Source: Reinekea forsetii (GTDB lineage: Bacteria; Pseudomonadota; Gammaproteobacteria; Pseudomonadales; Natronospirillaceae). Taken from it: DNA of 64,000 nucleotides. The number at the start of each line of letters is the position of its first letter. The stretch's first letter is position 1. A program made the translations under genes and the position numbers. The notes below the pieces were generated by a model. It was not told the DNA's origin and searched no databases. It saw nothing but the letters and a program-made list of their open reading frames with translations. Location: the NCBI RefSeq assembly GCF_002795845.1, contig NZ_CP011797.1, forward strand, positions 1,759,501 through 1,823,500, read 5' to 3'. This document shows, piece after piece, positions 50,376-58,442 of the stretch.

Positions 50376-52037
50376 ATGTACGTTTACGACTCGTATGACC
50401 AACAAATCGTTGATCAACGCGTTGCGCAGTTCCGAGAACAGACGGAGCGCTTCCTGACTGGTGATTTAAAACCCGAAGAATTTCTGCCGCTGCGCCTGCA
50501 AAATGGTCTCTATGTGCAGCGTCATGCGCCGATGCTGCGCATCGCCGTACCCTATGGTTTGATGTCCGCTCGCCAGTTGCGCACCATTGCTGATGTCAGT
50601 CGGCAATTCGATAAGGGTTATGTCCATTTCACCACCCGGCAGAACATTCAATTGAATTGGCCGGCGCTGGAAGATGTACCCGATATCTTGGCCGAATTGG
50701 CCGCTGTGCAAATGCATGCGATACAAACGTCGGGTAACTGTATCCGTAACACCACCACGGACCAATTTGCTGGGGTTATGCCCGATGAGGTCGAAGATCC
50801 ACGTCCCTGGTGTGAAATTATCCGCCAATGGTCGACCTTACACCCAGAATTTGCCTATTTACCGCGCAAATTTAAAATTGCCGTCAATGCAGCCACCACG
50901 ACCGACAGGGCCGCGATCCGCTTCCACGATATAGGCCTGCAGTTGGTTAAAAATGCCGATGGCGTCGTGGGTTTTCAGGTATTCGTGGGCGGCGGACTTG
51001 GGCGTACGCCCCTTCCTGGGCAAGAAATACGCGCCTTTTTGCCCAAGGAAGACCTGCTGACCTACTTGGAAGCAATTCTACGGGTATACAACCTGAACGG
51101 TCGTCGAGACAATAAATACAAGGCTCGAATTAAGATTTTAGTTAAGGCCCTCGGCATCGACGCTTTTAAGGCTATGGTCGAAGAGCAGTGGCAGGTCAAT
51201 AAGGGTGGCGCCGCGACGCTAACCGATGCTGAAATTGATCGAGTCGGGCAATTCTTTACCGATCCGAACTATGCTGCCCTAACCGATCAAAGCGACCTGC
51301 TAGGGCAGCAGCGCTTTGCCCACGACGGTTTTAACAAGTGGTTGAGCTATAATGTCGAGGCGCACAAGCAACCCGGCTACGCCGCGGTAACCTTGGCACT
51401 GAAAAAGACCGGATATGCCCCTGGCGATGCGACCGCGGAACAATTAGACGTGGTGGCGGACTTGGCCGATCAGTACTCCTTTGGCGAGCTACGAGTGAGT
51501 CACCAACAAAACCTTATCCTCGCCGACGTCAAACAAGCTGACCTACTGATTCTCTGGCAACGACTCGATCAACTGGGCTTTGCCGATCCGACGGTTGGCA
51601 CCCTAAATGATGTAATTTGCTGCCCTGGGGGTGACTTCTGCGCCCTGGCCAATGCCAAGTCGATCCCCATAGCCGAGGCGATCCAGTTACAGTTTGATGA
51701 TCTGGACTATCTCCACGACCTGGGCAATATCGATCTGAATATATCCGGTTGTATGAACGCTTGTGGCCATCACCATATCGGCCATATCGGTATCTTAGGG
51801 GTCGACAAAAAGGGCGAGGAATTTTATCAAGTCTCACTGGGCGGGGATAGCGGCATCGATGGTCGAGTTGGCAAGATATTGGGGCCTTCAGTTAAGGCCG
51901 ACCATATTACCGAGGTCGTGCAGCAGGTGATAGATGTCTTCTTAGCCCAACGTCAGCCGCAAGAACCCTTTATCGACGTGGTTCAGCGCATCGGGCTAAC
52001 ACCTTTTAAGGAGGCTGTTTATGCACCATCTCATTAA
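50376..52037 (+). CDS. cysI: Sulfite reductase hemoprotein (CysI-type nitrite/sulfite reductase)
   Basis: 553 residues. It reduces sulfite to sulfide using siroheme coupled to a 4Fe-4S cluster. Cluster ligands are the Cys in CCPGGDFCALA (about 414-421) and GCMNACGHHHIG (about 458). N-terminal ferrodoxin-like half-domains contain HFTTRQNIQLNW and TSGNCIRNTT. No flavoprotein cysJ is adjacent, so electrons may come from ferredoxin or another reductase, as thought for Pseudomonas. GAGGG precedes the ATG. It overlaps the DUF934 gene by 17 bases. Confidence 0.93.
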   Translation: MYVYDSYDQQIVDQRVAQFREQTERFLTGDLKPEEFLPLRLQNGLYVQRHAPMLRIAVPYGLMSARQLRTIADVSRQFDKGYVHFTTRQNIQLNWPALEDVPDILAELAAVQMHAIQTSGNCIRNTTTDQFAGVMPDEVEDPRPWCEIIRQWSTLHPEFAYLPRKFKIAVNAATTTDRAAIRFHDIGLQLVKNADGVVGFQVFVGGGLGRTPLPGQEIRAFLPKEDLLTYLEAILRVYNLNGRRDNKYKARIKILVKALGIDAFKAMVEEQWQVNKGGAATLTDAEIDRVGQFFTDPNYAALTDQSDLLGQQRFAHDGFNKWLSYNVEAHKQPGYAAVTLALKKTGYAPGDATAEQLDVVADLADQYSFGELRVSHQQNLILADVKQADLLILWQRLDQLGFADPTVGTLNDVICCPGGDFCALANAKSIPIAEAIQLQFDDLDYLHDLGNIDLNISGCMNACGHHHIGHIGILGVDKKGEEFYQVSLGGDSGIDGRVGKILGPSVKADHITEVVQQVIDVFLAQRQPQEPFIDVVQRIGLTPFKEAVYAPSH

Positions 52038-52509
52038 GGACGGGGTACGGATCGCTCATGACCCTTGGCAAATACTTGCAGGCGATTACAGTGCTAACCT
52101 GCCCAACGGATCGCTCCTGCCGGTTTCATTGTGGACCGAACGGGGGCCTGAGCTTTGCCAAGCAACGGCCGAACTGGGGGTTTATATTCGGGAAAATGAA
52201 GACCTAAGCGGTCTAATAGACTATTTGCCAACGATTGCCGTGGTCGCTTTTCAGTTCGGTAAGGTCGCCGATGGCCGTGCCTTCAGTTACGCCCGTCAAC
52301 TGCGCGAGCAGTTTGGTTATAGCGGTGAAATACGTGCTACCGGAGACTTTATGCCCGACCAAGTCGGCTATTTAGAGCGCTGTGGCTTTAATGCCTTTGC
52401 TTGCCGAAGTGCCGCAGAGCAACAGACAGCCTTGTTAATACGAGCCGCCCTGCCCGTCAATTATCAGGCCGATGTGCAACAAAGCCAACCGCTCTTTCGA
52501 CGTCGCTAA
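52021..52509 (+). CDS. DUF934 family protein, CysI partner
   Basis: 162 residues. It overlaps the 3' end of cysI by 17 bases and has its own strong AAGGAGG site inside cysI, so translation is coupled. VVAFQFGKVADGRAFSYARQ and DFMPDQVGYLERCGFNAFAC are hallmarks of DUF934, which is almost always found beside sulfite reductase hemoproteins. A supporting role in sulfite reduction is likely but undefined. An intrinsic terminator follows. Confidence 0.88.
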   Translation: MHHLIKDGVRIAHDPWQILAGDYSANLPNGSLLPVSLWTERGPELCQATAELGVYIRENEDLSGLIDYLPTIAVVAFQFGKVADGRAFSYARQLREQFGYSGEIRATGDFMPDQVGYLERCGFNAFACRSAAEQQTALLIRAALPVNYQADVQQSQPLFRRR

Positions 52510-52525
52510 GCGGCGGCCAATAAAG

Positions 52526-52550
52526 AGAGCCGTAACGGGCTCTTTTTTTT
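52526..52550 (+). terminator. Intrinsic terminator after cysI-DUF934
   Basis: Six-bp stem AGAGCC/GGCTCT (52526-52531, 52538-52543), loop GTAACG, with eight T (52543-52550). The last two T form the start of the -35 element of the next promoter. Confidence 0.9.
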
Positions 52551-52577
52551 GACTTCCCACTGAAAGCTGTATATAAA
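52549..52577 (+). promoter_or_regulatory. Sigma-70 promoter of the SulA-like gene
   Basis: TTGACT (52549-52554), 17-base spacer, TATAAA (52572-52577). The -10 element lies inside the first LexA box, so bound LexA would block RNA polymerase. Confidence 0.75.
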
Positions 52578-52601
52578 TACAGGTACTGGAATTTCATACA
52601 G
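52567..52601 (+). promoter_or_regulatory. Tandem LexA boxes (SOS operator)
   Basis: Box 1 CTGTATATAAATACAG (52567-52582) is a perfect CTGT-N8-ACAG match with an AT-rich centre. Box 2 CTGGAATTTCATACAG (52586-52601) differs at one conserved position. They start 19 bases apart, about two helical turns, and end 13 bases before the SulA-like ATG. Confidence 0.88.
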
Positions 52602-52614
52602 TATAGAGGTCGAT

Positions 52615-53073
52615 ATGATAGCCGCTCAGCAACATGCCCAGCTTAACCAACACTTTTTGCTCTCCATGGGCAAAAAAGCCAGATCCTTTGTGGAGTTCCA
52701 TGCCTATGACTCCCCATTACTGAATCAATGGCACCATCTGATTGCATCGATGCGCGCCAACGCTAATAAGCGTCAATGGGTTACCCTAATCAATCCACCC
52801 TTCATTCCCAATGATCAGTATCTGAATGAAATTGGGCTCGGGGACTATTATGTTCGGATCATCCGCTTGGCCCAAAACAGTGAGGCCACAACTCGATATA
52901 TCCAACGTTGCGTGCAAAATGGCAAAAGCTCGATCGTGGCGGTGTGGTCAAACAGCGTTGATGAGCTGCCCGAGGTGTTATTAAATGAGTCGCCCCTAGG
53001 CTGCCAAGCCTTGGTGTTTTCGGCCGGCAACCAGGCACAATTCCGGGATCAACAGCTGGAAATAGCTTTTTAA
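52615..53073 (+). CDS. sulA: SulA-like SOS cell division inhibitor
   Basis: 152 residues. The central part LLNQWHHLIASMRANANKRQ, WVTLINPPFIPNDQYLNEIG and RYIQRCVQNGKSSIVAVWSN aligns by eye with SulA's RecA-like core (E. coli [21 protein letters not shown] and VRALRTGNYSVVIGW). SulA binds FtsZ and stops septation during DNA damage, then is degraded by Lon. Tandem LexA boxes upstream support SOS control, and lon is in this window. It stands alone rather than next to lexA as in Pseudomonas. Confidence 0.82.
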   Translation: MIAAQQHAQLNQHFLLSMGKKARSFVEFHAYDSPLLNQWHHLIASMRANANKRQWVTLINPPFIPNDQYLNEIGLGDYYVRIIRLAQNSEATTRYIQRCVQNGKSSIVAVWSNSVDELPEVLLNESPLGCQALVFSAGNQAQFRDQQLEIAF

Positions 53074-53098
53074 TTTAGTACATAAGTATCAGAAGCTA

Positions 53099-53116
53099 GA
53101 CCGGCTAAAACCGGTC
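53099..53116. other. Hairpin without U-tract at the sulA/dadA-like convergent junction
   Basis: Six-bp stem GACCGG/CCGGTC (53099-53104, 53111-53116) with loop CTAAAA that contains the stop codon of the minus-strand gene. No T-run follows on either strand. Confidence 0.55.
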
Positions 53117-54340
53117 CGCTCGATAAGGCCCGATTGGAATATCACTGGGTAGCCCTTGAATCGTTTGCGCGAGCAAATGCCCAGTGGCGGCACTCTGAGT
53201 CATCCCTAGGTGGCCATGGCCGAAGGCCAGGGTTAGGTTCGGCCAACGCGGATGGGCGCCGATGACCGGAACGGAGTCTGGTAACGAGGGCCGAAAACCT
53301 AGCCAGGTCGATTGTTCGGTAAAGTCGACAGAGGGCAAGATCTGCCGCGCGATGGCCACTTTACGGCGCACCCAAGCAAAGTCCGCCGGGGCGTCCAAGC
53401 CGGCTAATTCTACTCCAGCGGTCATCCGTAAACCGTCATCCATAGGCGACAGCACCAGATGTTTTTCCATATGCATCACCGAACGCGAGAGTTCACTGTG
53501 GCCGCTAAACTGCAGGTGATAACCGCGCTCTGTTTCCAGGGGGAAAGTATCACCCAGGGTGGCCAATAAGCGCTGTGACCAGGCCCCAGCACAGACCGTT
53601 AAGGCGCTGCAGCGATGCTTGAGATCTGGACCGGTGACGACAAACTGGTCCGCTTCCGGCTTGATTTCGCGGGCTTCACCTTGCAGGAAGATCACCCCCC
53701 GGCGCTGCAACTGATCCGCCAAGCGTATCAAGAGCCTATGCGGTTGGCGTATGGTTTGCGCTTGGCTTTGCAACATGCCGTGGCGAAACTGGTGGCCCAA
53801 TGAGGGTTCGAGTTGACGCACTTCATCGGCGGTCAATTGTTGATAGCTCAGCCCAACGGCGTCCAGATAAGGTTTTTGAGTCGCCATGGCAGCCATGGCG
53901 GCATCGCTTTCAAACAACTTCAACCAGCCGCTATCGCGAAATTCATCCTGCAGATTGAGGTCCGATATCAGTGCGCGCCAATTGCGGTTCGACAAGGCAT
54001 TTAATTTGCTGATCGCCTGGGCATTTTGATCCTGCCGATGCGCGCTCGACTCGCGTAACAGGCGCACCAACCAAGGCATGATTGCCAAGCGATAACGCCA
54101 GGGTATAGATAGGCTGGAGTCGGCCGTGACCAGCATCTTCAAGCCTTGCCAGATTAAACCCGGCTCACCCAGCGGCATAACACTGCCCACCGCCAGGACC
54201 CCCGCGTTACCGTATGAGGCCTGGCCGTCGTCGCCCGGTACCAAGCGATCTATTACCGTCACTTGGCGACCGGCCTCAGACAGATAGTAGGCGCACATCA
54301 AACCGATGATTCCGCCGCCAACAATAGTGTGCTGCGCCAT
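53105..54340 (-). CDS. FAD-dependent D-amino acid dehydrogenase (DadA-like)
   Basis: 411 residues from MAQHTIVGGGIIGLMCAYYL, preceded by GAGGTTGCCC. The frame is open 64 codons further upstream but that part is Cys-rich and unrelated. The Rossmann motif GGGIIG, GNAGVLAVGSVMPLGEPG, and the C-terminal LGFRPSLPDSVPVIGAHPRWPN and GHGHLGMTQSAATG fit the DadA/GlyOx family. It would oxidise D-amino acids to 2-oxo acids, passing electrons to the membrane. No alanine racemase is adjacent, so exact substrate is unknown. Confidence 0.85.
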   Translation of the reverse strand: MAQHTIVGGGIIGLMCAYYLSEAGRQVTVIDRLVPGDDGQASYGNAGVLAVGSVMPLGEPGLIWQGLKMLVTADSSLSIPWRYRLAIMPWLVRLLRESSAHRQDQNAQAISKLNALSNRNWRALISDLNLQDEFRDSGWLKLFESDAAMAAMATQKPYLDAVGLSYQQLTADEVRQLEPSLGHQFRHGMLQSQAQTIRQPHRLLIRLADQLQRRGVIFLQGEAREIKPEADQFVVTGPDLKHRCSALTVCAGAWSQRLLATLGDTFPLETERGYHLQFSGHSELSRSVMHMEKHLVLSPMDDGLRMTAGVELAGLDAPADFAWVRRKVAIARQILPSVDFTEQSTWLGFRPSLPDSVPVIGAHPRWPNLTLAFGHGHLGMTQSAATGHLLAQTIQGLPSDIPIGPYRADRF

Positions 54341-54600
54341 GGGCAACCTCGAAAAAGTATTGATAAACGGGCCGTCATCGCACCGCCGACTGTTTGTTGC
54401 GCACAGAGGGCAACTGATGAGCAGAGTGTCACTGCTGCACCGACAAGTCCAGCCACCTTTTGAGTAGCAACGAGGATCCTGCTTGAATAGCTGAAGCCCG
54501 TCGTCGGCACGATATAACTGCGCATTTTCCAAGCAGACAACAAAAGTCGCCTAGAGGCGGAGGCCTTAAGCAATAGAATGACGCTAGAGGAGGATGAAGA
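54341..54600. other. 260-base region between the dadA-like gene and tRNA-Leu
   Basis: No gene supported. I looked for tRNA-end duplications or integrase remnants that would mark an attachment site and saw none. The region should contain the dadA-like promoter on the minus strand. A weak stem (CGCC/GGCG around 54549-54560) near a short T stretch on the minus strand may end the tRNA operon, but it is not convincing. Confidence 0.35.
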
Positions 54601-54687
54601 TGGTGCGGGTGGCCGGACTTGAACCGGCACGACTGTTAAGTCGCAAGATTTTAAGTCTTGTGTGTCTACCGATTCCACCACACCCGC
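54601..54687 (-). tRNA. tRNA-Leu (anticodon TAA)
   Basis: 87 bases with the long variable arm of class II tRNAs, acceptor GCGGGTG/CACCCGC, anticodon stem CAAGA with loop CTTAAAA, and encoded CCA. Last gene of the Gly-Cys-Leu operon. Confidence 0.95.
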
Positions 54688-54826
54688 AAAAGACTTAGAC
54701 GTCGCCGTCTGACTACTCCTTTTACCACGGAGTCAGTGGTCATGCGTCGGCAAACTGGTTGCAATAACAACAGACCAGGAAATGACGATTAAAAATTCTG
54801 AGACTCATTTAAACCCTGAGAAAGGG

Positions 54827-54900
54827 TGGAGGCGCGGGTCGGAATCGAACCGGCGTACGCGGAGTTGCAGTCCGCTACATGACCACTCTGCCACCGCGCC
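54827..54900 (-). tRNA. tRNA-Cys (anticodon GCA)
   Basis: 74 bases with acceptor GGCGCGG/CCGCGCC, anticodon loop CTGCAAC, and encoded CCA. Second gene of the operon. Confidence 0.95.
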
Positions 54901-55037
54901 AAACTTGCATATTTTAACCAGTGTGCCGCTGGTCAGTCCTTAGAGTATGAAGCAATGCCAATCGAGCCGACAATTACTAACTGGTGTTACAAACCAAGTT
55001 ACTTCTTACTGGTAGAACCGAAGATCTAGCGGATTTT

Positions 55038-55112
55038 TGGAGCGGGAAAGGAGATTCGAACTCCCGACCCCAACCTTGGCAAGGTTGTGCTCTACCACTG
55101 AGCTATTCCCGC
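55038..55112 (-). tRNA. tRNA-Gly (anticodon GCC)
   Basis: 75 bases with acceptor GCGGGAA/TTCCCGC, anticodon loop TTGCCAA, and encoded CCA. First gene of the Gly-Cys-Leu operon, the same order as E. coli glyW-cysT-leuZ beside pgsA. Confidence 0.95.
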
Positions 55113-55153
55113 GTTAAAAATCCCGTTTTTAGCGGCTTTCGCCCTAGCAACGT

Positions 55154-55188
55154 GGGGCGCATTTTATACCAGCGCCCTCGAATGTCAA
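55154..55188 (-). promoter_or_regulatory. Sigma-70 promoter of the Gly-Cys-Leu tRNA operon with GC-rich discriminator
   Basis: On the minus strand, consensus TTGACA (55188-55183), a 16-base spacer, TAAAAT (55166-55161) and discriminator GCGCCCC (55160-55154), followed by ACGTTG. The sequence GCGCCCCACGTTG is identical to that at the Pro-Arg-His operon 20 kb away. Confidence 0.82.
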
Positions 55189-55215
55189 ACACTTTTTCCT
55201 TTAAATTTTAAGCAC

Positions 55216-55767
55216 TTAGGACGACTTTGGTTTTAGATCCTGCCAGGCGGCCCGCAAATATACAATCATCGACCAGAGGGTCAGAACCGCAGCCAACTGC
55301 AAGGCCGCCAATCCCAAATTGGCAATAATGGTACCCGGCACCTGGCTCAGCAAGACAATGATCGACACCATCTGTACCGTTGTTTTCAGCTTGCCGAGCA
55401 TATTAACGGCCACACTGGCGCGTTTGCCGGCTTCGGCCATCCACTCGCGCAACGCCGAAATAACAATTTCACGGCCGATGATAATGACCGCCGGAATGGT
55501 TAACCAGACCGTTTCATGGCGTTCAACTAAGACAACCAAGACGGAGGCCACGATTAACTTATCGGCTACCGGGTCCAAAAAGGCCCCAAAAGCGGTCATC
55601 TGACCCCATTTACGTGCTAAATAGCCGTCAAACCAATCTGTTATGGCCGCAATGGTAAAGAGAATGGCAGTGGCCATATAAGCCCAAGCGTACGGCGAGT
55701 AATAGACACCCACACAGACGGGAATGAGAAGCAGTCTGAGCAAGGTGAGGAGATTTGGGATATTCAT
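55216..55767 (-). CDS. pgsA: CDP-diacylglycerol-glycerol-3-phosphate 3-phosphatidyltransferase (PgsA)
   Basis: 183 residues with several membrane helices. The CDP-alcohol phosphotransferase signature is complete: DWFDGYLARKW then GAFLDPVADK (D-x2-D-G-x2-A-R-x8-G-x3-D-x3-D). PgsA makes phosphatidylglycerol phosphate. It is preceded by uvrC and followed by the tRNA operon, the same arrangement as in E. coli. Confidence 0.96.
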   Translation of the reverse strand: MNIPNLLTLLRLLLIPVCVGVYYSPYAWAYMATAILFTIAAITDWFDGYLARKWGQMTAFGAFLDPVADKLIVASVLVVLVERHETVWLTIPAVIIIGREIVISALREWMAEAGKRASVAVNMLGKLKTTVQMVSIIVLLSQVPGTIIANLGLAALQLAAVLTLWSMIVYLRAAWQDLKPKSS

Positions 55768-55849
55768 GACGTTACCGCATATTAAGATGCGGCATTATAA
55801 ACACTCTAAGGGGGCTTTGGACACCTCGCCGTACACAAGAATGTCTTGA

Positions 55850-57685
55850 TTAGCCCGAATGTAAAAAATTATAGATATCTTGAGCCAATGTCTTGGAAAT
55901 ACCGCTGACCTTGGTGATTTCATCGACACTGGCCGACTTAACCGCAATGGCGCTGCCAAAATGGCGGATCAGTGCCCTTCTGCGCCCCGGTCCGACCTGT
56001 GGTACCTCATCTAAGACCGACCCCAGACGTGCCTTGCCGCGCCTGGCTCGATGTCCGGTAATGGCAAAACGATGCGCCTCGTCGCGAATATGCTGGATCA
56101 AATGCAGGGCCGGTGAAAAGTTTGGTAACAGAATGACCTGATCCGGTGTTTCAAAAAACAAGGTCTCCATGCCCGGCTTCCGGGTTTCCCCCTTGGCGAT
56201 CCCTAACAGCGGAATTGCAATACCCAGCTCGTTCATAACCTCACGGGCCATACTCATCTGGCCCTTACCGCCATCGACGATTAACAGGTCGGGCAATCGG
56301 GTTTCTTCCTTCTGCAGCCGGGCATAGCGCCGTTGAATGGCTTGCGCCATGGCCGCATAGTCATCACCGGCGGCGACATTTTCAATATTAAACTTGCGGT
56401 AAAGCGACTTATTGGGTCCATCGCGATCGTAGATCACGCAAGACGCAGTGGTGGCTTCACCGCTGGAATGGGATATATCGAAACATTCGATCCGCTCTGG
56501 AATCTGTTCCAGGCTCAGCACCTCCTGTAAGGCCTCTAAGCGCTGGGTTACCTGAACGCCATGCGACATGCGCAGTTGCAGTTGTTCCGCGGCATTGGTC
56601 TGCGCCAGATCTAACCACTTGGCACTGGTGGTGCGCACGGCGCTTTGGATCGTCACGCTCTTGTGATATTGCTCCTTAATCGCCGCAGCCAGAGATTGGG
56701 CATCGGGGATCGGTACATTGGAAAGGATCTGACTGGGGCAGTCACCATGCTGACGAACCAAATAATATTGCGCCAAAAAACCGGTCATAATCAGCTTTTC
56801 ATCATCTTCGATACCTGGCTTGGGAAAGAAACTCCGGCTACCGATCATGCGTCCATCGCGCACCATTAAAAAATGGATGCAGACACCGGAGGCTTGTTTT
56901 ACCACGGCAAAGACATCGACATTGCCCTTGGCCCCGGAAACATATTGTTGCTCTTGGACCTTGCGCAAAAACATCAGCTGATCGCGAAACTCCGCGGCAT
57001 GTTCGTAATCGTATTGCGCGGCCGCCTGATCCATTTCGATCTCAATGGTGTCGATTAACTCCTGGCTTTTGCCTTGCAAAAAGGCCCGAGTTTTGTCGAG
57101 ATCTTGTTGATATTCGTCGTCCGAGACCAGGCCGACGCAGGGGGCCTTACAGCGCTTGATCTGGTACTGCAGACAGGGTTTTTGGCGATTGGCGTAAACG
57201 CTGTCTTCGCATTGGCGGATGCGAAAGGCTTTTTGCAGTAAAATTAGGCTTTCGCGCACTGCCGTAGCGCTGGGAAACGGGCCGAAATACTCATCCTGGG
57301 TGTTGCGCGCGCCACGATGCAAATACAGACCAGGCCGGTTGTGCTGTTTTGACAATTTTAGATAGGGATAGGACTTATCATCGACCAGTAAAATATTGTA
57401 AGGCGGTCGATGCTTGCTGATTAGGGTCTGTTCTAATAGGAGGGCTTCGGTTTCACTGTGAGTGATGGCAATTTCAATCGACTGTATCTTGCTGACCAAG
57501 GCGACCGTCTTGTTGGTTAGGCCGCTGGCGCGAAAATAGCTGGAGACGCGGCTCTTGAGGTTTTTCGCCTTGCCAACATAGAGCAACTGGCCATCGCTCG
57601 CATACATCCGATAGACCCCAGGACGAGTCGTTAGATTACGTAGAAAGGATTTAGGATCAAAAACAGTCGTTGTGGTTTCAGGCAT
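55850..57685 (-). CDS. uvrC: UvrABC excinuclease subunit C (UvrC)
   Basis: 611 residues. Domains in order: N-terminal GIY-YIG nuclease (about 15-95, RPGVYRMYASDGQLLYVGKA), a Cys-rich middle (CEDSVYANRQKPCLQYQIKRCKAPC split across 168-195), the UVR motif (about 200-240), the RNase H-like nuclease (with CFDISHSSGEATTASCVIY and LLIVDGGKGQ), and tandem HhH at the C-terminus. It makes both incisions in nucleotide excision repair. No LexA box is apparent. It follows gacA/uvrY by 36 bases, the classic pair. Confidence 0.97.
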   Translation of the reverse strand: MPETTTTVFDPKSFLRNLTTRPGVYRMYASDGQLLYVGKAKNLKSRVSSYFRASGLTNKTVALVSKIQSIEIAITHSETEALLLEQTLISKHRPPYNILLVDDKSYPYLKLSKQHNRPGLYLHRGARNTQDEYFGPFPSATAVRESLILLQKAFRIRQCEDSVYANRQKPCLQYQIKRCKAPCVGLVSDDEYQQDLDKTRAFLQGKSQELIDTIEIEMDQAAAQYDYEHAAEFRDQLMFLRKVQEQQYVSGAKGNVDVFAVVKQASGVCIHFLMVRDGRMIGSRSFFPKPGIEDDEKLIMTGFLAQYYLVRQHGDCPSQILSNVPIPDAQSLAAAIKEQYHKSVTIQSAVRTTSAKWLDLAQTNAAEQLQLRMSHGVQVTQRLEALQEVLSLEQIPERIECFDISHSSGEATTASCVIYDRDGPNKSLYRKFNIENVAAGDDYAAMAQAIQRRYARLQKEETRLPDLLIVDGGKGQMSMAREVMNELGIAIPLLGIAKGETRKPGMETLFFETPDQVILLPNFSPALHLIQHIRDEAHRFAITGHRARRGKARLGSVLDEVPQVGPGRRRALIRHFGSAIAVKSASVDEITKVSGISKTLAQDIYNFLHSG

Positions 57686-57721
57686 GCAATCGCTTTAAGT
57701 CAGATAAACAGAATGATCCGA

Positions 57722-58366
57722 TTAGACCATTTCTTGAGGCTCCAGTAATCCATAGCGAATGGCTAGATGCGTGAGTTCCACGTCGCTGGTTACCGATAAT
57801 TTTTCAAATACTCGATACCGATAAGTGTTCACGGTCTTGGGACTCAAACAGAGGGTGTCGGATATTGCCTGCACCTTTTTACACGAACAGATCATGGTCG
57901 CAATCTGCATTTCACGATCGGACAGATCATTAAAGGGATTATCCGAGACGCCGAGGCTCTGTAAGGCCAATTTTTGTGCGATGGTCGGCGTTAAATATTT
58001 CTTGCCCGCCATAACCGTTTTAATCGCCTGGATCATTTCGTCTGTCGAGGCACCCTTAGTTAGGTAGCCGGACGCGCCGGCCTGCAACAGGCGGGCGGGA
58101 AATGGGTCATCATCGCAAGCCGTGACGGCAATGATTTTAATTTCCGGAAACAGGCGTTGAATTTTTTTCGTCGCCTCGATGCCATCCATGCCGGGCATGC
58201 GGACATCCATCAGAATGACATCCGGCTCATACTCCTTGGCCAGGTCAACCGCGCGTTGGCCGCTATTGCCGTCGGCCACAACGCGAATGCCGGCGACATC
58301 GGCTAAGAGGCGTACCAGACCAAAACGAACCAAATCATGATCATCTATTACTATGATTTCAACCAT
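57722..58366 (-). CDS. gacA: Response regulator GacA/UvrY
   Basis: 214 residues from MVEIIVIDDHDLVRFG, with AGAGGG upstream; an in-frame ATG eight codons earlier is an alternative. Receiver domain with phospho-acceptor Asp54 in ILMDVRMPG and Lys in GYLTKGAS; C-terminal LuxR-type HTH (DLSDREMQIATMICSCKKVQ, LSPKTVNTYRYRVFEKL). Paired with sensor GacS/BarA (not in this window), it activates small RNAs that sequester CsrA. Position next to uvrC is conserved. Confidence 0.95.
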   Translation of the reverse strand: MVEIIVIDDHDLVRFGLVRLLADVAGIRVVADGNSGQRAVDLAKEYEPDVILMDVRMPGMDGIEATKKIQRLFPEIKIIAVTACDDDPFPARLLQAGASGYLTKGASTDEMIQAIKTVMAGKKYLTPTIAQKLALQSLGVSDNPFNDLSDREMQIATMICSCKKVQAISDTLCLSPKTVNTYRYRVFEKLSVTSDVELTHLAIRYGLLEPQEMV

Positions 58367-58442
58367 GACGGTGCCCTCTTGGTAAGCCAAAGCATCATAC
58401 TTCGGGCTAGTTTGTTAGGAAAGCTCTTTTCGGTCGCTAACA

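Noticed and set aside
54390-54406. CTGT...ACAG element upstream of the dadA-like gene as a LexA box
   Set aside because: The gap between half-sites is nine bases instead of eight and the centre is not AT-rich.
53105-54532. N-terminal extension of the dadA-like gene
   Set aside because: The upstream 64 codons are Cys-rich without homology, and the internal ATG has a good ribosome binding site and the flavoprotein N-terminus.
54541-54700. tRNA-Leu as an integration site
   Set aside because: No integrase gene, no duplicated tRNA end and no change in gene type beside it.
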